Positions 13,501-24,207 of a stretch of 64,000 bases of DNA are shown one piece after another. Below the pieces are notes generated by a model. It saw only the letters and a list, made by a program, of their open reading frames with translations, was not told where the DNA came from and made no database searches. The translations under genes and the position numbers were made by a program. This stretch comes from Apostichopus japonicus (Eukaryota > Echinodermata > Holothuroidea > Aspidochirotida > Stichopodidae): the NCBI RefSeq assembly GCF_037975245.1, contig NC_092567.1, positions 18,668,876 through 18,732,875 of the forward strand. The letters are read 5' to 3'. Numbering within the stretch: position 1 is the stretch's first letter; the number at the start of each line of letters is the position of its first letter.

Positions 13501-15707
13501 GTGTCCAGGATACTAAATATACGCTGGTCTCGTTGTGATCATGAACACAAAGGGTATTACAATTAGACATCCACCTACCAGGCATAATTATTATTTTCTT
13601 AATGAGCGAGGGCTTATTCGTTATCCATGTTATCGAGTACCATTAAACATACAGATACAAATTCAGCGACCTAAAATAAGTATGCCGATCGTTTTAATGC
13701 AATAGCCAATGCCTGCGCTTAGATTATCACTAAAGGAACTAGGATTAAAGAGGAAACATTCTGGTCATTTTCCCCCCTTTTATTCGTTACCGGTATTCAA
13801 GTGACCATTCTGTACGTGGAAATTTCACGCAGGCTTTGTTCAACAGCATGGCATATTGCCTTTAATCAATTTAAACACTTAGACCTTCTTCCTCCCCCTC
13901 AATTAATCTTACTAGAATATCGCTAAAAAGTTTCCAATAATATGCTGGTTCATGGAATATAATGGGAAAATGTTGCTCGTTCTTAAAACGTTAAAACCCC
14001 CACACGCGTTGACTGAGTTATAGGAGACAAAGAATTTCACATTCGTTCACTTCACGAATATATATCAGTAGCTATATTATAGTTTATTGACGATTCGGAT
14101 ATCCAAATATAATATTCAATTAATATACCAAAACTGTGGGCCTATACTAATTTACCTCTCGAATTACGAATTTCTTCCCTGTCTCATTGCTGAAAACTAT
14201 CAAGAATATGATTTCAAATAAACCTGCTTAAGATACTATCATGCGACCTCATATAGGTACCGTACTGGTGGGCGACCAGTACATATATACATATATCAAT
14301 AGATATCATCGTAAATCCAATCATGGTCGGGAATGACCTAGGACTGTGGGCGATCTTTGGTGGCTACATCTCAGTTACAGGGAACCTGGGCACGTTACAA
14401 AGTAGGATTGCACGGGTGAGATCATTGATGGCTACATCTCAGTGATAGAAAATCTCAACTGATAAAAAATTAGGATTGCACGGGTGCGATCATTGGTGGC
14501 TACATCTCAGTTATCGGGAATTTGGGTCCGTTACAAAGTAGGATTGCACGGGTGTGATCACTGATGGCTACATCTCAGTGACAGAAAATCTCAACTGATA
14601 ACAAATTGGGATTGTACTGTGTGTGTGATCATTGATGGATACATCTCAGTGACAGGCAATCTCAGTCGATAACACATTGGGATTGTACTGTGTGCGATCA
14701 TATAGTTGCTACATCTTACCGGGGGTACAATCACAAGTTGGGATTGTACGGGTGCCATCATAATGGCTACATCTTTCCGGGGATACATCACAAGTTGGGA
14801 TTGCACGGGTGCCATCTGAGGGGGTACATCTCTTATGACAATCAAGATACATCCAAAATTGGGATTGCACCGGTGCAATCCGGGGCCCTCTATACTACTT
14901 TCATGTTGTGTTATAAACGGCATGAAAATCATTGACTATTGATTTTCAATTTAGAGATGAAGGTTTACGCGGTTTTCTAAGCTATTTCTCTTTAGTTAAC
15001 TATGACTCAACAACAACAACGGTTACATCTATTTGTTACGACGTCTCTATGTTCTGACGTCTCTATGTTCCGACAAAAAGAAATAATTCGGGAAAAAAAA
15101 ATAAAAAAAATCGTTTGAACCAAGAAAACAAGTTTTCTTACCCCAATATTTTTGTGACCAAATTTGTTGGGACAAATTTCAGATCACAAGCAATTTTCGG
15201 TCACAAGCACTGTTTGGGTCATAAAAAACTTTTGGTCACATTTTTTTTTTCGTGAAAACAAATTTGGTCCGAAAAATGTTGGTTCAAAAAAACTTGAGTT
15301 CCTAAAAAAGTTTGGTCACAAAAATATTGGGGTCACAAAACTAGTTTTCTTGGTACAAACAAATTTGGGATAACAAAAAATTGCTCCCAATTTTTTCTTT
15401 TTGTCGGAACATAGAGACGTCGGAACATAGGGATGTCACCCTCTACAACGACTAACTTATAAAGATACTATATTCACACATATTCACAACATTTAGAAAA
15501 TACGAAAACATAATATTAATTAGTCACGTTTGAGATAATCTTTTGCTCGTGAAATATGATTGTCTAAAATGTCAGCAATAAAACGAACCCACTTTCTTTC
15601 ATATTTCTGGTGTCAAACTTGCCTTATTTAGTAAAACGTAGGGGACTCAACTTACCTGCTTCCACAGCAGCGATCGCTACCACAATCAAAGCTAGGAGAA
15701 CCTTCAT
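7526..15707 (-). CDS. Invertebrate-type (i-type) lysozyme, single domain
   Basis: Secreted glycosidase that cleaves the peptidoglycan backbone; family members serve immunity or digestion. Exons on the minus strand: 15656-15707 (signal peptide, MKVLLALIVVAIAAVEA), 8388-8552, 7526-7722 (stop at 7526-7528). All introns are phase 1, giving 137 residues, close to the usual i-type size. The second exon has the family core CICAVESNC and CGPFQIK. The catalytic pair is expected at Glu32 and Asp44, twelve residues apart as in the clam enzyme. The last exon ends with GCEEFARIHNGGPNGY and GYWSKVSACL. A family Cys after the YYID motif is Ala here. Intron 1 is 7.1 kb because a large transposon (9030-14899) sits in it. 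The signal exon is placed by near identity with gene 2. Confidence 0.9.
9024..9029. repeat. 6 bp target site duplication, left
   Basis: TTCATG directly before the element. The same six bases follow it at 14900-14905. Unit B has an uninterrupted sequence at the equivalent place (near 23740), confirming insertion. Confidence 0.85.
9050..9590. repeat. Subterminal tandem repeats, left arm
   Basis: Repeated blocks built on CCCGTGCAATCCCAA and GAGATGTAGCCATCAATGA, about 60 bp or a simple fraction of it. Mirrored at about 14340-14880 in the right arm. Open frames across it are by-products of the repetition. Confidence 0.75.
10485..10790 (-). CDS. 101-codon open frame in left inverted repeat, unknown
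   Basis: The same 101-residue frame occurs identically in both arms (here and at 13139-13444), in each case reading from the centre outward. The predicted peptide is basic, starts MRVFKMKQK, has a run of Asn encoded by an AAT repeat, and contains VYYLPPKYVRLLTVNKTRPS. No family is recognised. Conservation between arms may reflect only the recent inverted duplication, so coding status is uncertain. Confidence 0.25.
   Translation of the reverse strand: MRVFKMKQKNNNNNKKSQRQNFQSMQVYYLPPKYVRLLTVNKTRPSNWRHPLFGDSSLVNMHVTKTGKNKSIQNRHKDTDCMFNGERLALSGLFSGPQNSR
11434..12048 (+). CDS. C2H2 zinc-finger, acidic, repeat-containing protein of the large element
   Basis: 204 residues in the unique centre of the element. 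The N-terminus has one C2H2 finger (Cys5, Cys8, His21, His26; spacing 2-12-4). A long Asp/Glu/Ser-rich region follows. Two tandem copies of a 40-residue unit start at Tyr123 and Tyr163, each with YDAVETW then LNKAM and HGLKNK. After the stop at 12046-12048 a third, decayed unit continues (ETW is still readable), and the stop codon replaces the Tyr that opens the unit. One finger plus an acidic tail suggests a DNA-binding or regulatory role, but no family match is known to me. It could be an accessory protein of a larger parent element. Confidence 0.6.
   Translation: MRFLCKICNKEFNRHFNLRRHESNIHASNQKAGMITDSEDDTDGVNGKERYVNTRRVGVKYKHRESDSTDDRSEEDNDLVDTEGSNEHNSSDEPIETSDDTGSSGSEDDDGDDHDDEDGERTYDAVETWMHLLELNKAMSKILHHGLKNKDESDKEEEGDNVYDAVETWMTLIQLNKAMTKVLRHGLKNKYESDDDEEEDDNDV
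12806..14899 (-). repeat. Right terminal inverted repeat
   Basis: Inverse copy of the left arm with very few differences, for example a one-base length change near 13720 against 10208. It has two TGAGTCA-containing units where the left arm has six. Such similarity over 2 kb implies a recent insertion or ongoing gene conversion between arms. Confidence 0.85.
13139..13444 (+). CDS. 101-codon open frame in right inverted repeat, unknown
   Basis: Same predicted peptide as the frame at 10485-10790 on the opposite strand. See that entry for its features. No function is proposed. Confidence 0.25.
   Translation: MRVFKMKQKNNNNNKKSQRQNFQSMQVYYLPPKYVRLLTVNKTRPSNWRHPLFGDSSLVNMHVTKTGKNKSIQNRHKDTDCMFNGERLALSGLFSGPQNSR
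15036..15439. mobile_element. MITE with 45 bp inverted ends
   Basis: The left end carries GACGTCTCTATGTTCCGAC twice in slightly varied form, followed by AAAAAGAAA. The right end is the inverse, ending GGGATGTCACC. The inside is rich in TTTGGTCAC words. Unit B lacks it at the matching place, so insertion followed the duplication. The exact target duplication was not resolved. Confidence 0.65.
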
Positions 15708-15782
15708 TTTGAGAAACGGAACAGAAAGGAGTTGATCAGTATCCTTCAAAGAATAAAAGTGTTGTGAGAAAACAAAGTTATA

Positions 15783-15793
15783 GTGTCTCTATA
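15783..15793 (-). promoter_or_regulatory. Possible core promoter, lysozyme gene 1
   Basis: On the minus strand the word TATAGAGACAC lies about 80 bp upstream of the start codon and is conserved at 24197-24207 ahead of lysozyme gene 2. Conservation and distance suit a TATA-like element. No transcript data support it. Confidence 0.3.
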
Positions 15794-16539
15794 AAAAGCT
15801 ATATCATGACAGCTTCATGTAACTGTTATAAGTTGATGACAGGCGAATATGTGACGCATATGCTGATATCTAAATGTCAATAGTTTTTTATCGGAATCGC
15901 ATGTGACTTTAGTGTCTGCAACTGCCAACTGTTTGGATTAGGATTCTACTGATATATCATACCTTAAGAGCTAATTCATTCATTTCAGCCGAAGGGTTCG
16001 TCAAAATAAAACAAACGACAGATTAAAGAAGACGTAAACACAACCATCATCATATAGGTCTATATTATAGTGATAAATGTCATGAACAACCGCCCCCCTC
16101 ACCCTATCTACTCCCTCTCCCCCTCCACAGACAGGAGCCACGAACCCCAATCATCATCAATGGTATATATGTGATAGAGATAACTGTCATAAACTGTTAC
16201 GTTTTACATAAAACAAATAAAACGATATTGTACGATGTTATGGAATTCAACTGATATATATTGATGGATCAACTGTCACGGTAAGTAACAACTAAAACAA
16301 TAACCACTACTCCAACCCGAGCGTTTCATCTCTGAGTCAGGCTCGTCCAAACATGTAATATTAATAACATCAGGCTCGTACTTTAACACTAACATAATAT
16401 AAACAACTTCAAAAGCACCAGGGGTGCACTCTACAATCACTTAACACTTGGGTAATACAGTTACATACAAAGCCATTTTATACGCATTCACACACCAGTA
16501 GAATCACTGTTGTTGAATGGTACGGACTTCGGTCTGTGA

Positions 16540-16735
16540 CACAAAGGTTCGGTCTTTGATTCCTACCTTCACCTGATGAGTCCAAAAAGGTCGAAATCAG
16601 TCGTATAGTGGAACTTTTCTTCATTACCGGTTTCGAACGTCTGGACATACAATCAGCGTTCATAGCCTAGTGGTTATGGTGTCCGCATAAAAAGAGGGAG
16701 GCCCGGGTTCGAATCCCAGTGGAGGCTCGAAGTGT
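16540..16735 (+). mobile_element. SINE-like sequence with hammerhead-like core and tRNA-like boxes
   Basis: 16573-16596 reads CTGATGA, a GTCC/GGTC stem closed by AAAAA, then GAAA, which is the conserved core order of a hammerhead ribozyme; one stem II pair is mismatched. Further on, 16664-16731 has an A-box-like TAGCCTAGTGG and a perfect B box GGTTCGAATCC, as in pol III-driven SINEs. The tRNA part does not fold well, so it is not called a tRNA gene. Confidence 0.45.
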
Positions 16736-16774
16736 TTTTCTCTGTTCTGGATTTTCCAACTTACTACGATTTCA

Positions 16775-16777
<3 letters not shown>

Positions 16778-16838
<61 letters not shown>
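16778..16838. repeat. (AT)n microsatellite
   Basis: An uninterrupted AT run followed by a shorter one, at the border of duplication unit B. Confidence 0.9.
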
Positions 16839-16841
<3 letters not shown>

Positions 16842-17126
16842 GTTTCTTAAGAGCAAGTACTTACTTGCTCTACTATACCACATTACCCGGGTGCGAAGTT
16901 CACAATGCCATTGTACTTAAAGCCGACAAAAGAAAGCAGCTGTGTCACGCTATACTGACCAGACAGGTGTTCCATTCACAAACTTTATCTCAAATTGTAT
17001 GACTTTGTAATAATATGATATGTTCATCAAATTCCAAAAAACCTTTTGGTTGCGTTGATAATCGTAACCTTTGCAGTCACTGCGGCGGATGAGTGTGTGT
17101 ATGTGGGTTATTTGTGTGACACCTTG

Positions 17127-17405
17127 CTTTTATTGTAAACACAATATCTCAAGAAGAGAAGCTTGCCCCAATCTCATATTTGGTGTGTAGGAGTACCACA
17201 TTGAAAAGAAGGAGCCTATTGATTTTAGAGTTCAATAGTCATTTGGGGCCACCAGGGGTCAAATTGGAAAACATTATAAACACGATATACCAGGAAGGGA
17301 AGCTCGGACCAATCTCATAGTTAGTATGTAGTTGTGACAAGTACAAGGAGCATATTGTTTTTTGGAAGGTCAGAGGTCATTTGGAGTTATCAGGGGTCAA
17401 ATTGT
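17127..17405. repeat. Tandem repeat, about 130 bp unit
   Basis: Two adjacent copies share AACACAATATCTCAAGAAG-like starts, CCAATCTCATA and end with CAGGGGTCAAATTG. Partial copies recur near 17850-17900 and 20525-20590. Confidence 0.7.
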
Positions 17406-17969
17406 GGAGAACTTGCTGCATTACGCCTCATTCGAATATGAGAGGCTGTTGGCAATTGGAAATCCGTAGATATGAATCTCTAATTCTCGACCAAATCTCC
17501 ATTGACTGAAGCGTGTCGCTAACTTAAGTCGCTGCATACATGCCTGTGCACAAATGTGTGTAATAAAACGTACTGTTTGTACTGTTTGCACATGCTTAAT
17601 GTATTGGAATGGAAGATATCATTGTTATAATCGGTATTTTATCCTTGCTGCATGTTGTTGAAGTTTTCCGTAGTATTCCGCAATTGTCGAGATTCAGTGC
17701 CAAATCAAAACTTCAGGTTTAGATGTAACGTTGGGGAAGTTACCAGGCACCGTTTACGAAAATTAAATTGCCGCCTTGTTAGATGTTTTAGAGGCAAAAA
17801 TCTTGAGGATCAGGTGGTAAAATTCACCTAGCGCCTATACTCAATGTACGGCTTGTAGGTGTACCACATTGAGTATAAGAAGCCTGTTATCTTTGATAGA
17901 GATCAATCTGTATGCTGAATATAAGGAAAGCTTTCTTCTCGGTCATCATCAGCTGCCAATGTGAATATT

Positions 17970-18361
17970 CAGTGGCGGAGCGTTCATACAGTCAGGGGGC
18001 GGATGCCTCCCCCCCCCCCGACGGACTCAAATGGACTGCTGGCGCCCTTTTCAGCTTTTTACCACTTTTTACTTATTCGGGATTATTGGCTTTTTTATTG
18101 CGCTCTCATCTACCTATTGAAAATGTCACATTTTGTTGGTGTAATTTTCTGACAAAATACTCTAACAATTATTTATTCCTGGTTTATCTGCAAATAAGCA
18201 AGGCCCGGAAATGCGATCTATGGAGTATCTTTACTCAAATTTTTTTTGTACGCTCCGCGCCAACCTGTGGTGGCGCTCCGCTTAGATGGTGTCGAGAGCG
18301 CCCCTACAGACCATTCTCGCTCCCCCCCCCCCCCCGAGCAATACCCCTAGCTCCGCCACTG
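17970..18361. mobile_element. Non-autonomous hAT-type MITE
   Basis: 392 bp with ends CAGTGGCGGAGC and GCTCCGCCACTG. A perfect 8 bp target duplication TGAATATT flanks it (17962-17969 and 18362-18369). The C-runs near 18010 and 18325 are internal. The long open frame across this place is not a gene. Confidence 0.9.
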
Positions 18362-18664
18362 TGAATATTGTTTGTCATATCTCAATGCTTTTTGCTGTAC
18401 TACTTATAGATTGAAGTATGTTGTTCTTCCTGGCTATACCCTAAAGCCTGTGCCATTCATATAATATATTATTCACGTAGCATCAATGAAACCACTCTGT
18501 AGTTTTGCTGAGTGGTTATTCAAAGTTGCTCATAAAGTGCGGTGGTCACCGAAGGTAACCATTTCGGTTGCTTGAAGTCACAATGTATAGGCCTAGAGCT
18601 AATTCACAGCAATAGACAAGCGACAACGTACGCCTCAAGGTGGTTGTGTAGGATATGTTGGTTG

Positions 18665-18939
18665 CCCAGCAAACACAAAACGTTATCATAACATTTTTGA
18701 AAGAGCCTCTAAAATAAGTTTTTATAACGTTAAATGTAGTGTTATAAAAACGTCGGCATAACGTTTTCATGAGATATTAATGTTATATTAATGATATATT
18801 AATGTTTTAACGAATTTTTATTTGAAATAATAGTCTGAAAACGTTTTTGTAACATATTTATTACACCACAAATAACGTTATCAAAACAAAAGACGATAAA
18901 TTTTAATAACGTTTTAAAAACGTTTTTGTGTTTGCTAGG
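18665..18939. mobile_element. MITE rich in AACGTT words
   Basis: Ends CCAGCAAACACAAAACGTT and AACGTTTTTGTGTTTGCTAGG are inverse copies. The inside repeats AACGTT and AATATTAATG words. The third duplication copy (26520-26560) runs through the same place without it, so it inserted only in unit B. Confidence 0.75.
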
Positions 18940-19439
18940 TGCGTGGCAGTGCGGTGGGGCGGGGTACGTCGATAATATTTGTTGCAGGTTTCACGGACCC
19001 GCACCCGTCCCATCTTTGCATGATTTTGTATCATTTTTGGTACTATATATAGGCTTACTCGGTATTTTCTTTCTCAATGAATTCTTGGAAATGTGATTAT
19101 TGGAGTGTTGGGGTTCCTTCAAAAGGAGTATTTAAATATGATGCTTTTATTGTTTAATGATAAAATTCTTGAAATCAAAATTTTGGGTAAACATATTGTG
19201 TAACACAGCATTTTGCTGACTTTACGTGAGTTAAAACACTGCTTTAAATCATTCGGATTGAAATTATTCATCACAAAGCACGAAGAGACATATAAAGCTG
19301 GGTAAGGTTATTCGTAAAAGCGAAATGGATTGGTAGGAATAATTCAGTGACCTATAGCGTAATTGCTCTCAAAACGTGAGGGGCTGAAAGCTCGTGGTGG
19401 AGTCGTCCCGCAGACGAATTTCATTTCTGTATATATAGA

Positions 19440-19800
19440 TGCTACGTACGGTAGCCATCTCGAAATTTCTGTTTCATATGGACATTTTGAAGTTTCATCT
19501 CGAAGTCTACAAGTTTTATATCTCAAAGTTTCCTCTTTTCGTTTTAGCTCGAAATGATGACTGTTTTTGCTTGAAGAACTCGATGCTTTCTCTTCAAAGT
19601 TTGACATTTTATCTCGTAGTTTTGACGTTTGATCTCAATTGTCATTTGGACAATTTATATCAAAATTTGTAAATTGTATCTCTTAATTTTAAAAGTTTCA
19701 TCTAGAAAATGTGATGTTTATCGTTTCATTCCGACGTTTTATGTCGAAAATTGCTCCTATATATTTCGAAATGTAAAAGTTTTATCATAAAAAATGTTTC
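19440..19800. repeat. Degenerate short-period repeat
   Basis: Loosely repeated TTTTATCTCGAAATTT-like units of about 20-26 bp. A shorter part of the same array is at 7000-7110 in unit A. Confidence 0.5.
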
Positions 19801-20207
19801 CATTCCATCTCGAACATGGGGCATAGTACCATTAAAAATGCGACTTTATACATGACAAAACGTTCGATATTTTGCTTCAAAATTAGGCGTAACACATCAG
19901 ACTGAAATACGATTTGTCTAAGGGGAATAACACTAGCAAAATATAAACATAATATGATAATAACAAAAAATAATTACAGAATACGATAATTCTCAATACT
20001 TAATTATATTCTTGATGAGCTAAACGTTTGACATTTAACGATTTTTAATTAAAGCATGAAATATATATCCTTTTTTAGTTTTATAACATCTTTTAAGAAT
20101 ATATATTAATTTGGGGTGATTTTCTTAAGATTTGCTTTATTACTGGAGATTCGTGACCTTTACTTTAAGGGTTTTTCTTCCTTTAAAGCATAATTTCTTC
20201 ACATCTA

Positions 20208-23200
20208 TCACAGACAAGCGGAGACCTTGCTCCAATAGCCATCGGTTGACGAGTAGAGGTACCCGTTAGGTCCTCCGTTGTGAATACGGGCGAACTCTTC
20301 GCAACCAGGGGTGTACCCAATCCTAGAGGATGTTGCGTAGCGGGACATGTATGCTTGTACTGTCCTTTCAGCACACTCCTGCTCCGTGGTACAAGATACC
20401 CAATCTAGAGAATTTCATGAAAACAAGAGGAAAACAAAATATTTCTTAGGCTTTCTTTACACTTTAGTAAATGTGTAAAAGTGAGTTTTAATTCTCAAAT
20501 GCATATAGGAGATACTTCTGATACTTTGTGTGTGGATGCATCACATTGAATACAAGACGCCTATTGTTTTTGGTGGAGGTGTGTATTGGTATTGCCACGT
20601 ACAGTAGACTGACCTGTGTTTATCATGCCATAGTGTAATATTGTACATCAAGAAAGTGGTTCGGCCCATTTATATTGTGACAGCTATTTCTGTATACTAA
20701 CAAGCAGAAATTTAGTACAATGAAGTCATCGAAACCTCAATGCATTCTGGTTTTACTCTTCATTTTCTTCTTAAACTATATTAAAAAATAAGAGAACATT
20801 CTTTTTTCCCATTTTGACTCGTGCCTGATGCTTTGTCTCCAATACCCCTCTTCCTCACCCTTCCCCGTCTCGTCAGGCCTACACTCTACTCACCTGTACC
20901 CAAGTTGTTACTCATCAGTTTAGCATCACTGTAGTAGTCATTTTTGATTTGAAAAGGTCCACAAGAGTCGGAGTTAACATCCCATCTGCATCCAATATTT
21001 TCGTTACAATTACTTTCGACCTCACAGATGCAGGCCATGCAATCGCTTGGTACTGGACCTAGTGTGTCACAACGTGAGACAACATATTATAACGTAACTG
21101 ATAAATTGCCCCAGGCAGGTTGCGATGGAACCGCCTAACAAACGTGAACTTACATTTAAAAAAAAAATTAAAAGAAAATTGAACTTTTAACGAAATTTTA
21201 ATTCAAAAGTTGCGAAATGTCGCTCCACTTACGTATAAGGACCCTTAACTATATTCTAAGTACTCCTTCTTCAAGGGTCACTGAATATGACCATATTAAG
21301 CAGACAGGCGATCCTAGGCTTATTTAAAAGCAGCAATCAGTTATGGAACGCAGAAAGGGCAATATTCGTTAGCAACGGCGTCAATTTGTAGCAACAACCA
21401 CGCATGCCGTTTTGTATAGTATATGGAAATAGCTTATTATTCCACCATAATCATCAGTATACATGCATGCCAACACATTGTGTCAACATATTGTGCCGGC
21501 CACAGTTTACTCACCAGGTTGCGTTCCGACACCGCCTCCACTACCACAGGTACCAGTTGGTTTATCGAAACAACACTTGATACCGGCAGCTTTTGTTGGA
21601 CACAACCCAGAGATGTAGTAACCATTGGGACAAGATGATGTATCAATACAATGACCAACTGAACCAGCAGTGGGGTGGTTATAATTGGTGCACTCTGTGT
21701 CCGAATCAGCTAATAAAGAAAACAAATTACATTATGCTTGTTTTCATTATAAATGTTGTGGAGTGTTAAGCTCAGTGGTTAACGCCAGTGCGTTCCAATC
21801 ATAAGATCCCCGGTTCGAGTCACTCCAAGATTAATGCATGTCTTCCAGTTACAGAGTTGTTGACAATTGACAATTCATAATCTTCATGGACGTTAAATAT
21901 GAATGTATAAGAGACTGACTTCGATCAGCGTGCGGCTTTGATAAGCCAATGAGGCTTCTTCGCGACTTCCTGCTTACAGGAGGATGATGACGGTCTAAAA
22001 TACATACATACATGTACATACATTATTCGGTAAAGATAAAAAACTTTTCTCTGACCGTTTCCTATATATGAATATTCACACGTTTGTTAGTGGTTAACAG
22101 CATGGAGCTATTAACGAAAGGACATATATCAGGAGCGCAGCTATAGACTTGTTGTGTAGACGGGCAGTGCACTGAAAATCCTCGAAAATAACGTGTCCTC
22201 TTTTAGCGAGCATTCATGTTACAGTTTTGGTTCTCATTGCGTACAATCCACCTCCTTCACAAAAATGAGTCAATAAGCAATATAGGAGTATGTATTTTTT
22301 TGTTACTTATAGTATATATGCACTGACTTTATTTGGCCAGGGGTGGGGAGGAGGTGATTACGTGGAGTGGATGGAAGTACATATATATGTATTGGGAAAA
22401 TGAGGTCATTTCAGAACACTTTGTTGCCTTGAAAGGGAAGATTGGTGATATCCTTATTGGTGAATAAAATGTCCTGATTCATATATGTCTAAATTAAAGC
22501 TTGGGCTGCCGAAGCTATAAATCTACATGCATTCGGATAATGGTACGTGACTGTCCATTATCCCACATATACATTAGCTGTCCATTGAGGATTAATATTT
22601 ATTTTCCCAATAGAGAGCCGTAGTAGTATTTAGGGTGCTGGTCTCATGAATATTTATGACTGAGACTGAATATGGCTTAACATGAGATTACAGTCAGGCC
22701 TGGTTAATAAGCTAAGTACCTGTAAAGCAGCATTTCACATGGTTTGCTTGCTGTGGGCACAAACCACTGATGGTATTCCCTCCGGGGCAGGCGGTCGCAC
22801 CATTGTCCATACATTGTCCAGTACAACCGTAGTCACTGTGTTCGTAGGAGGAGCACGCATTCTCCTGATAGGCTAGAAGAAAAACGAGGAAAGTTCAACG
22901 TAGCCTATACTGCATAACTAATTATCTGTAACCCTTGAAGATTGATCAACTTTAAGTCACTGGTTCCAGCCTTTACCTATAGAACGCGCATAGGGCAACC
23001 TTAATTAACGGCAGCAACGCATTAGTAGCAACGTCCTGGTATGAACCTGTTGCAAGGCAGTAGCAACGACGTTTTGGAAGTAGCAACGTCTTATATACTT
23101 AGTATAGTAGCCTGATCTAATTAACAATGGCATTATTTTAATTAGTACTAATCTTATATTAACTAGTAAAGACAAGTAAAACGTCGGCGCTATGGCAGTT

Positions 23201-24126
23201 AACATCAATTTAAATCCAATCAGCATCACAAAAAACGATCGCAGTAAGTGTACTCTTGATCAGCGATATGTGGCGCTGTTGCAGTTCAACAATTTAAATT
23301 CATTCAACGACGTAAGAAAATCTGACACTACACAAGGGTTATAGGCTTTGTAGCGTACTTTTGGGTTAGGCCATAATTAATTACTGAAGGGTTCAGTCAT
23401 AAGTAATTTCAATTGGTCGAATGTTTTATGACACGTTACGTGTCAGGGGTGAGTTGGTTAATGAAAATACGTTGTGACTAAACAATTTAGGTAGTTGAAT
23501 GAATTTACGTTTTGAACATTGTTGTGAATCGAACTGCAATAGCGGAAAATATTTCAAGCTACATTGTTAACACTACTTGTTAGCAGTTGACTGTATATAT
23601 TATTATTTATTTCAAGATCTCTGATTTACGTTAATCAAGAAAATAAATGAAAAAAGCTAGGAAACACGATATCTCTTTAATCATTTGTTTCTTTCTGTTC
23701 AATAATATAAATTATAAATATTGGTTAACATTTTGATACATGTTACGAAGTGTATAAACGGCATAAAAATGATGAAAATCAATGACTATTGATTTTCAAT
23801 TTAAACGTAAGGGTTTACGTAGTACAAATGCAACAACGACGTCACCCCCCCCTTCCCTGCACCCCTATCCTCTATTTTGTTAACAGTGACTCAACTGAAT
23901 AACTCAGATAATAAGTTCACGCATATGCTCAAACCAGAATGTCATGTTTGAGGATAAGAACGTTGCAGTGCTAGTGGAATATGATTGTCTAAATGTCAGC
24001 AATAAAAGGAACGGACTTTCTTTCATATTTCTGGTTTCTAACTTGCCTTCTCTAGTAAAACGTAGGACTAAACTTACCTGCTTCCACAGCGACGACTACC
24101 ACAAGAAACGTTAGAAGAACCTTCAT
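20208..24126 (-). CDS. i-type lysozyme with two N-terminal cysteine-rich domains
   Basis: Secreted; 252 residues from five exons: 24078-24126 (signal, MKVLLTFLVVVVAVEA), 22720-22872, 21515-21709, 20894-21058, 20208-20404. Every intron is phase 1. Exons two and three each encode one Cys-rich module with a shared SGLCP...KCCF ending; the first has seven Cys, the second six plus one in a Gly-rich linker (GTCGSGGGVGTQPG). Modules of this GLCP-KCC kind also accompany peptidoglycan-active enzymes elsewhere, so wall binding is plausible but inferred. The lysozyme part keeps the catalytic pair (about Glu147 and Asp159), and its last exon differs from gene 1 by one residue (E for A in TTEQECAERT). The two genes are recent duplicates apart from the added modules. 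Confidence 0.88.
21768..22020 (+). mobile_element. tRNA-derived SINE
   Basis: A tRNA-like head (TTAAGCTCAGTGGTTAACG, B box GGTTCGAGTCA) is followed by a body with TGACAATTGACAATTCATAA and GATAAGCCAATGA, and by an ATAC-rich tail. The same SINE is at 42042-42316. It lies in an intron of lysozyme gene 2. Confidence 0.75.
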
Positions 24127-24196
24127 TTTGAGAAAGTGAAAAGTAAGGAGCTGATCAGTATCCTTCAAAGACTAAAATTGTTGTGGGAAAACAAAG

Positions 24197-24207
24197 TGTG
24201 TCTCTAT
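24197..24207 (-). promoter_or_regulatory. Possible core promoter, lysozyme gene 2
   Basis: Minus-strand TATAGAGACAC, about 75 bp upstream of the start codon, shared with gene 1 (15783-15793). Supported only by conservation and distance. Confidence 0.3.

Larger units (their letters stand above)
9030..14899. mobile_element. 5,870 bp element with giant terminal inverted repeats
   Basis: The ends are AGTAGTATAGAGGGCCCC and its exact inverse, flanked by TTCATG on both sides. The left inverted repeat runs 9030 to about 11350 and the right one about 12806 to 14899. They are almost identical apart from copy number of an internal tandem repeat and a few small differences. The 1.45 kb centre holds a zinc-finger/acidic ORF. 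There is no polymerase, integrase or transposase, so the element would depend on another copy. A 6 bp duplication and AG...CT ends recall Maverick/Polinton elements, but that family assignment is inference. It lies inside intron 1 of the single-domain lysozyme. Confidence 0.9.
5757..16200. repeat. Segmental duplication unit A
   Basis: This block aligns by eye with about 16850-24550 (unit B), and its first 1.2 kb aligns with 26300-27720 (unit C). Shared landmarks are the AACAGGTGTTCCATTCACA / CAGGTGTT stretch near 5888, the ATTCTTGGAAATGTG word near 6073, both lysozyme coding exons, the signal-peptide exon and the ATCATCATCAATGGT stretch near 16150. A 5.87 kb element and a 0.4 kb element interrupt unit A but not unit B. 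Confidence 0.75.

Noticed and set aside
17912-18364. 150-codon frame
   Set aside because: Spans a hAT-type MITE with both borders and target duplication defined; no family resemblance.
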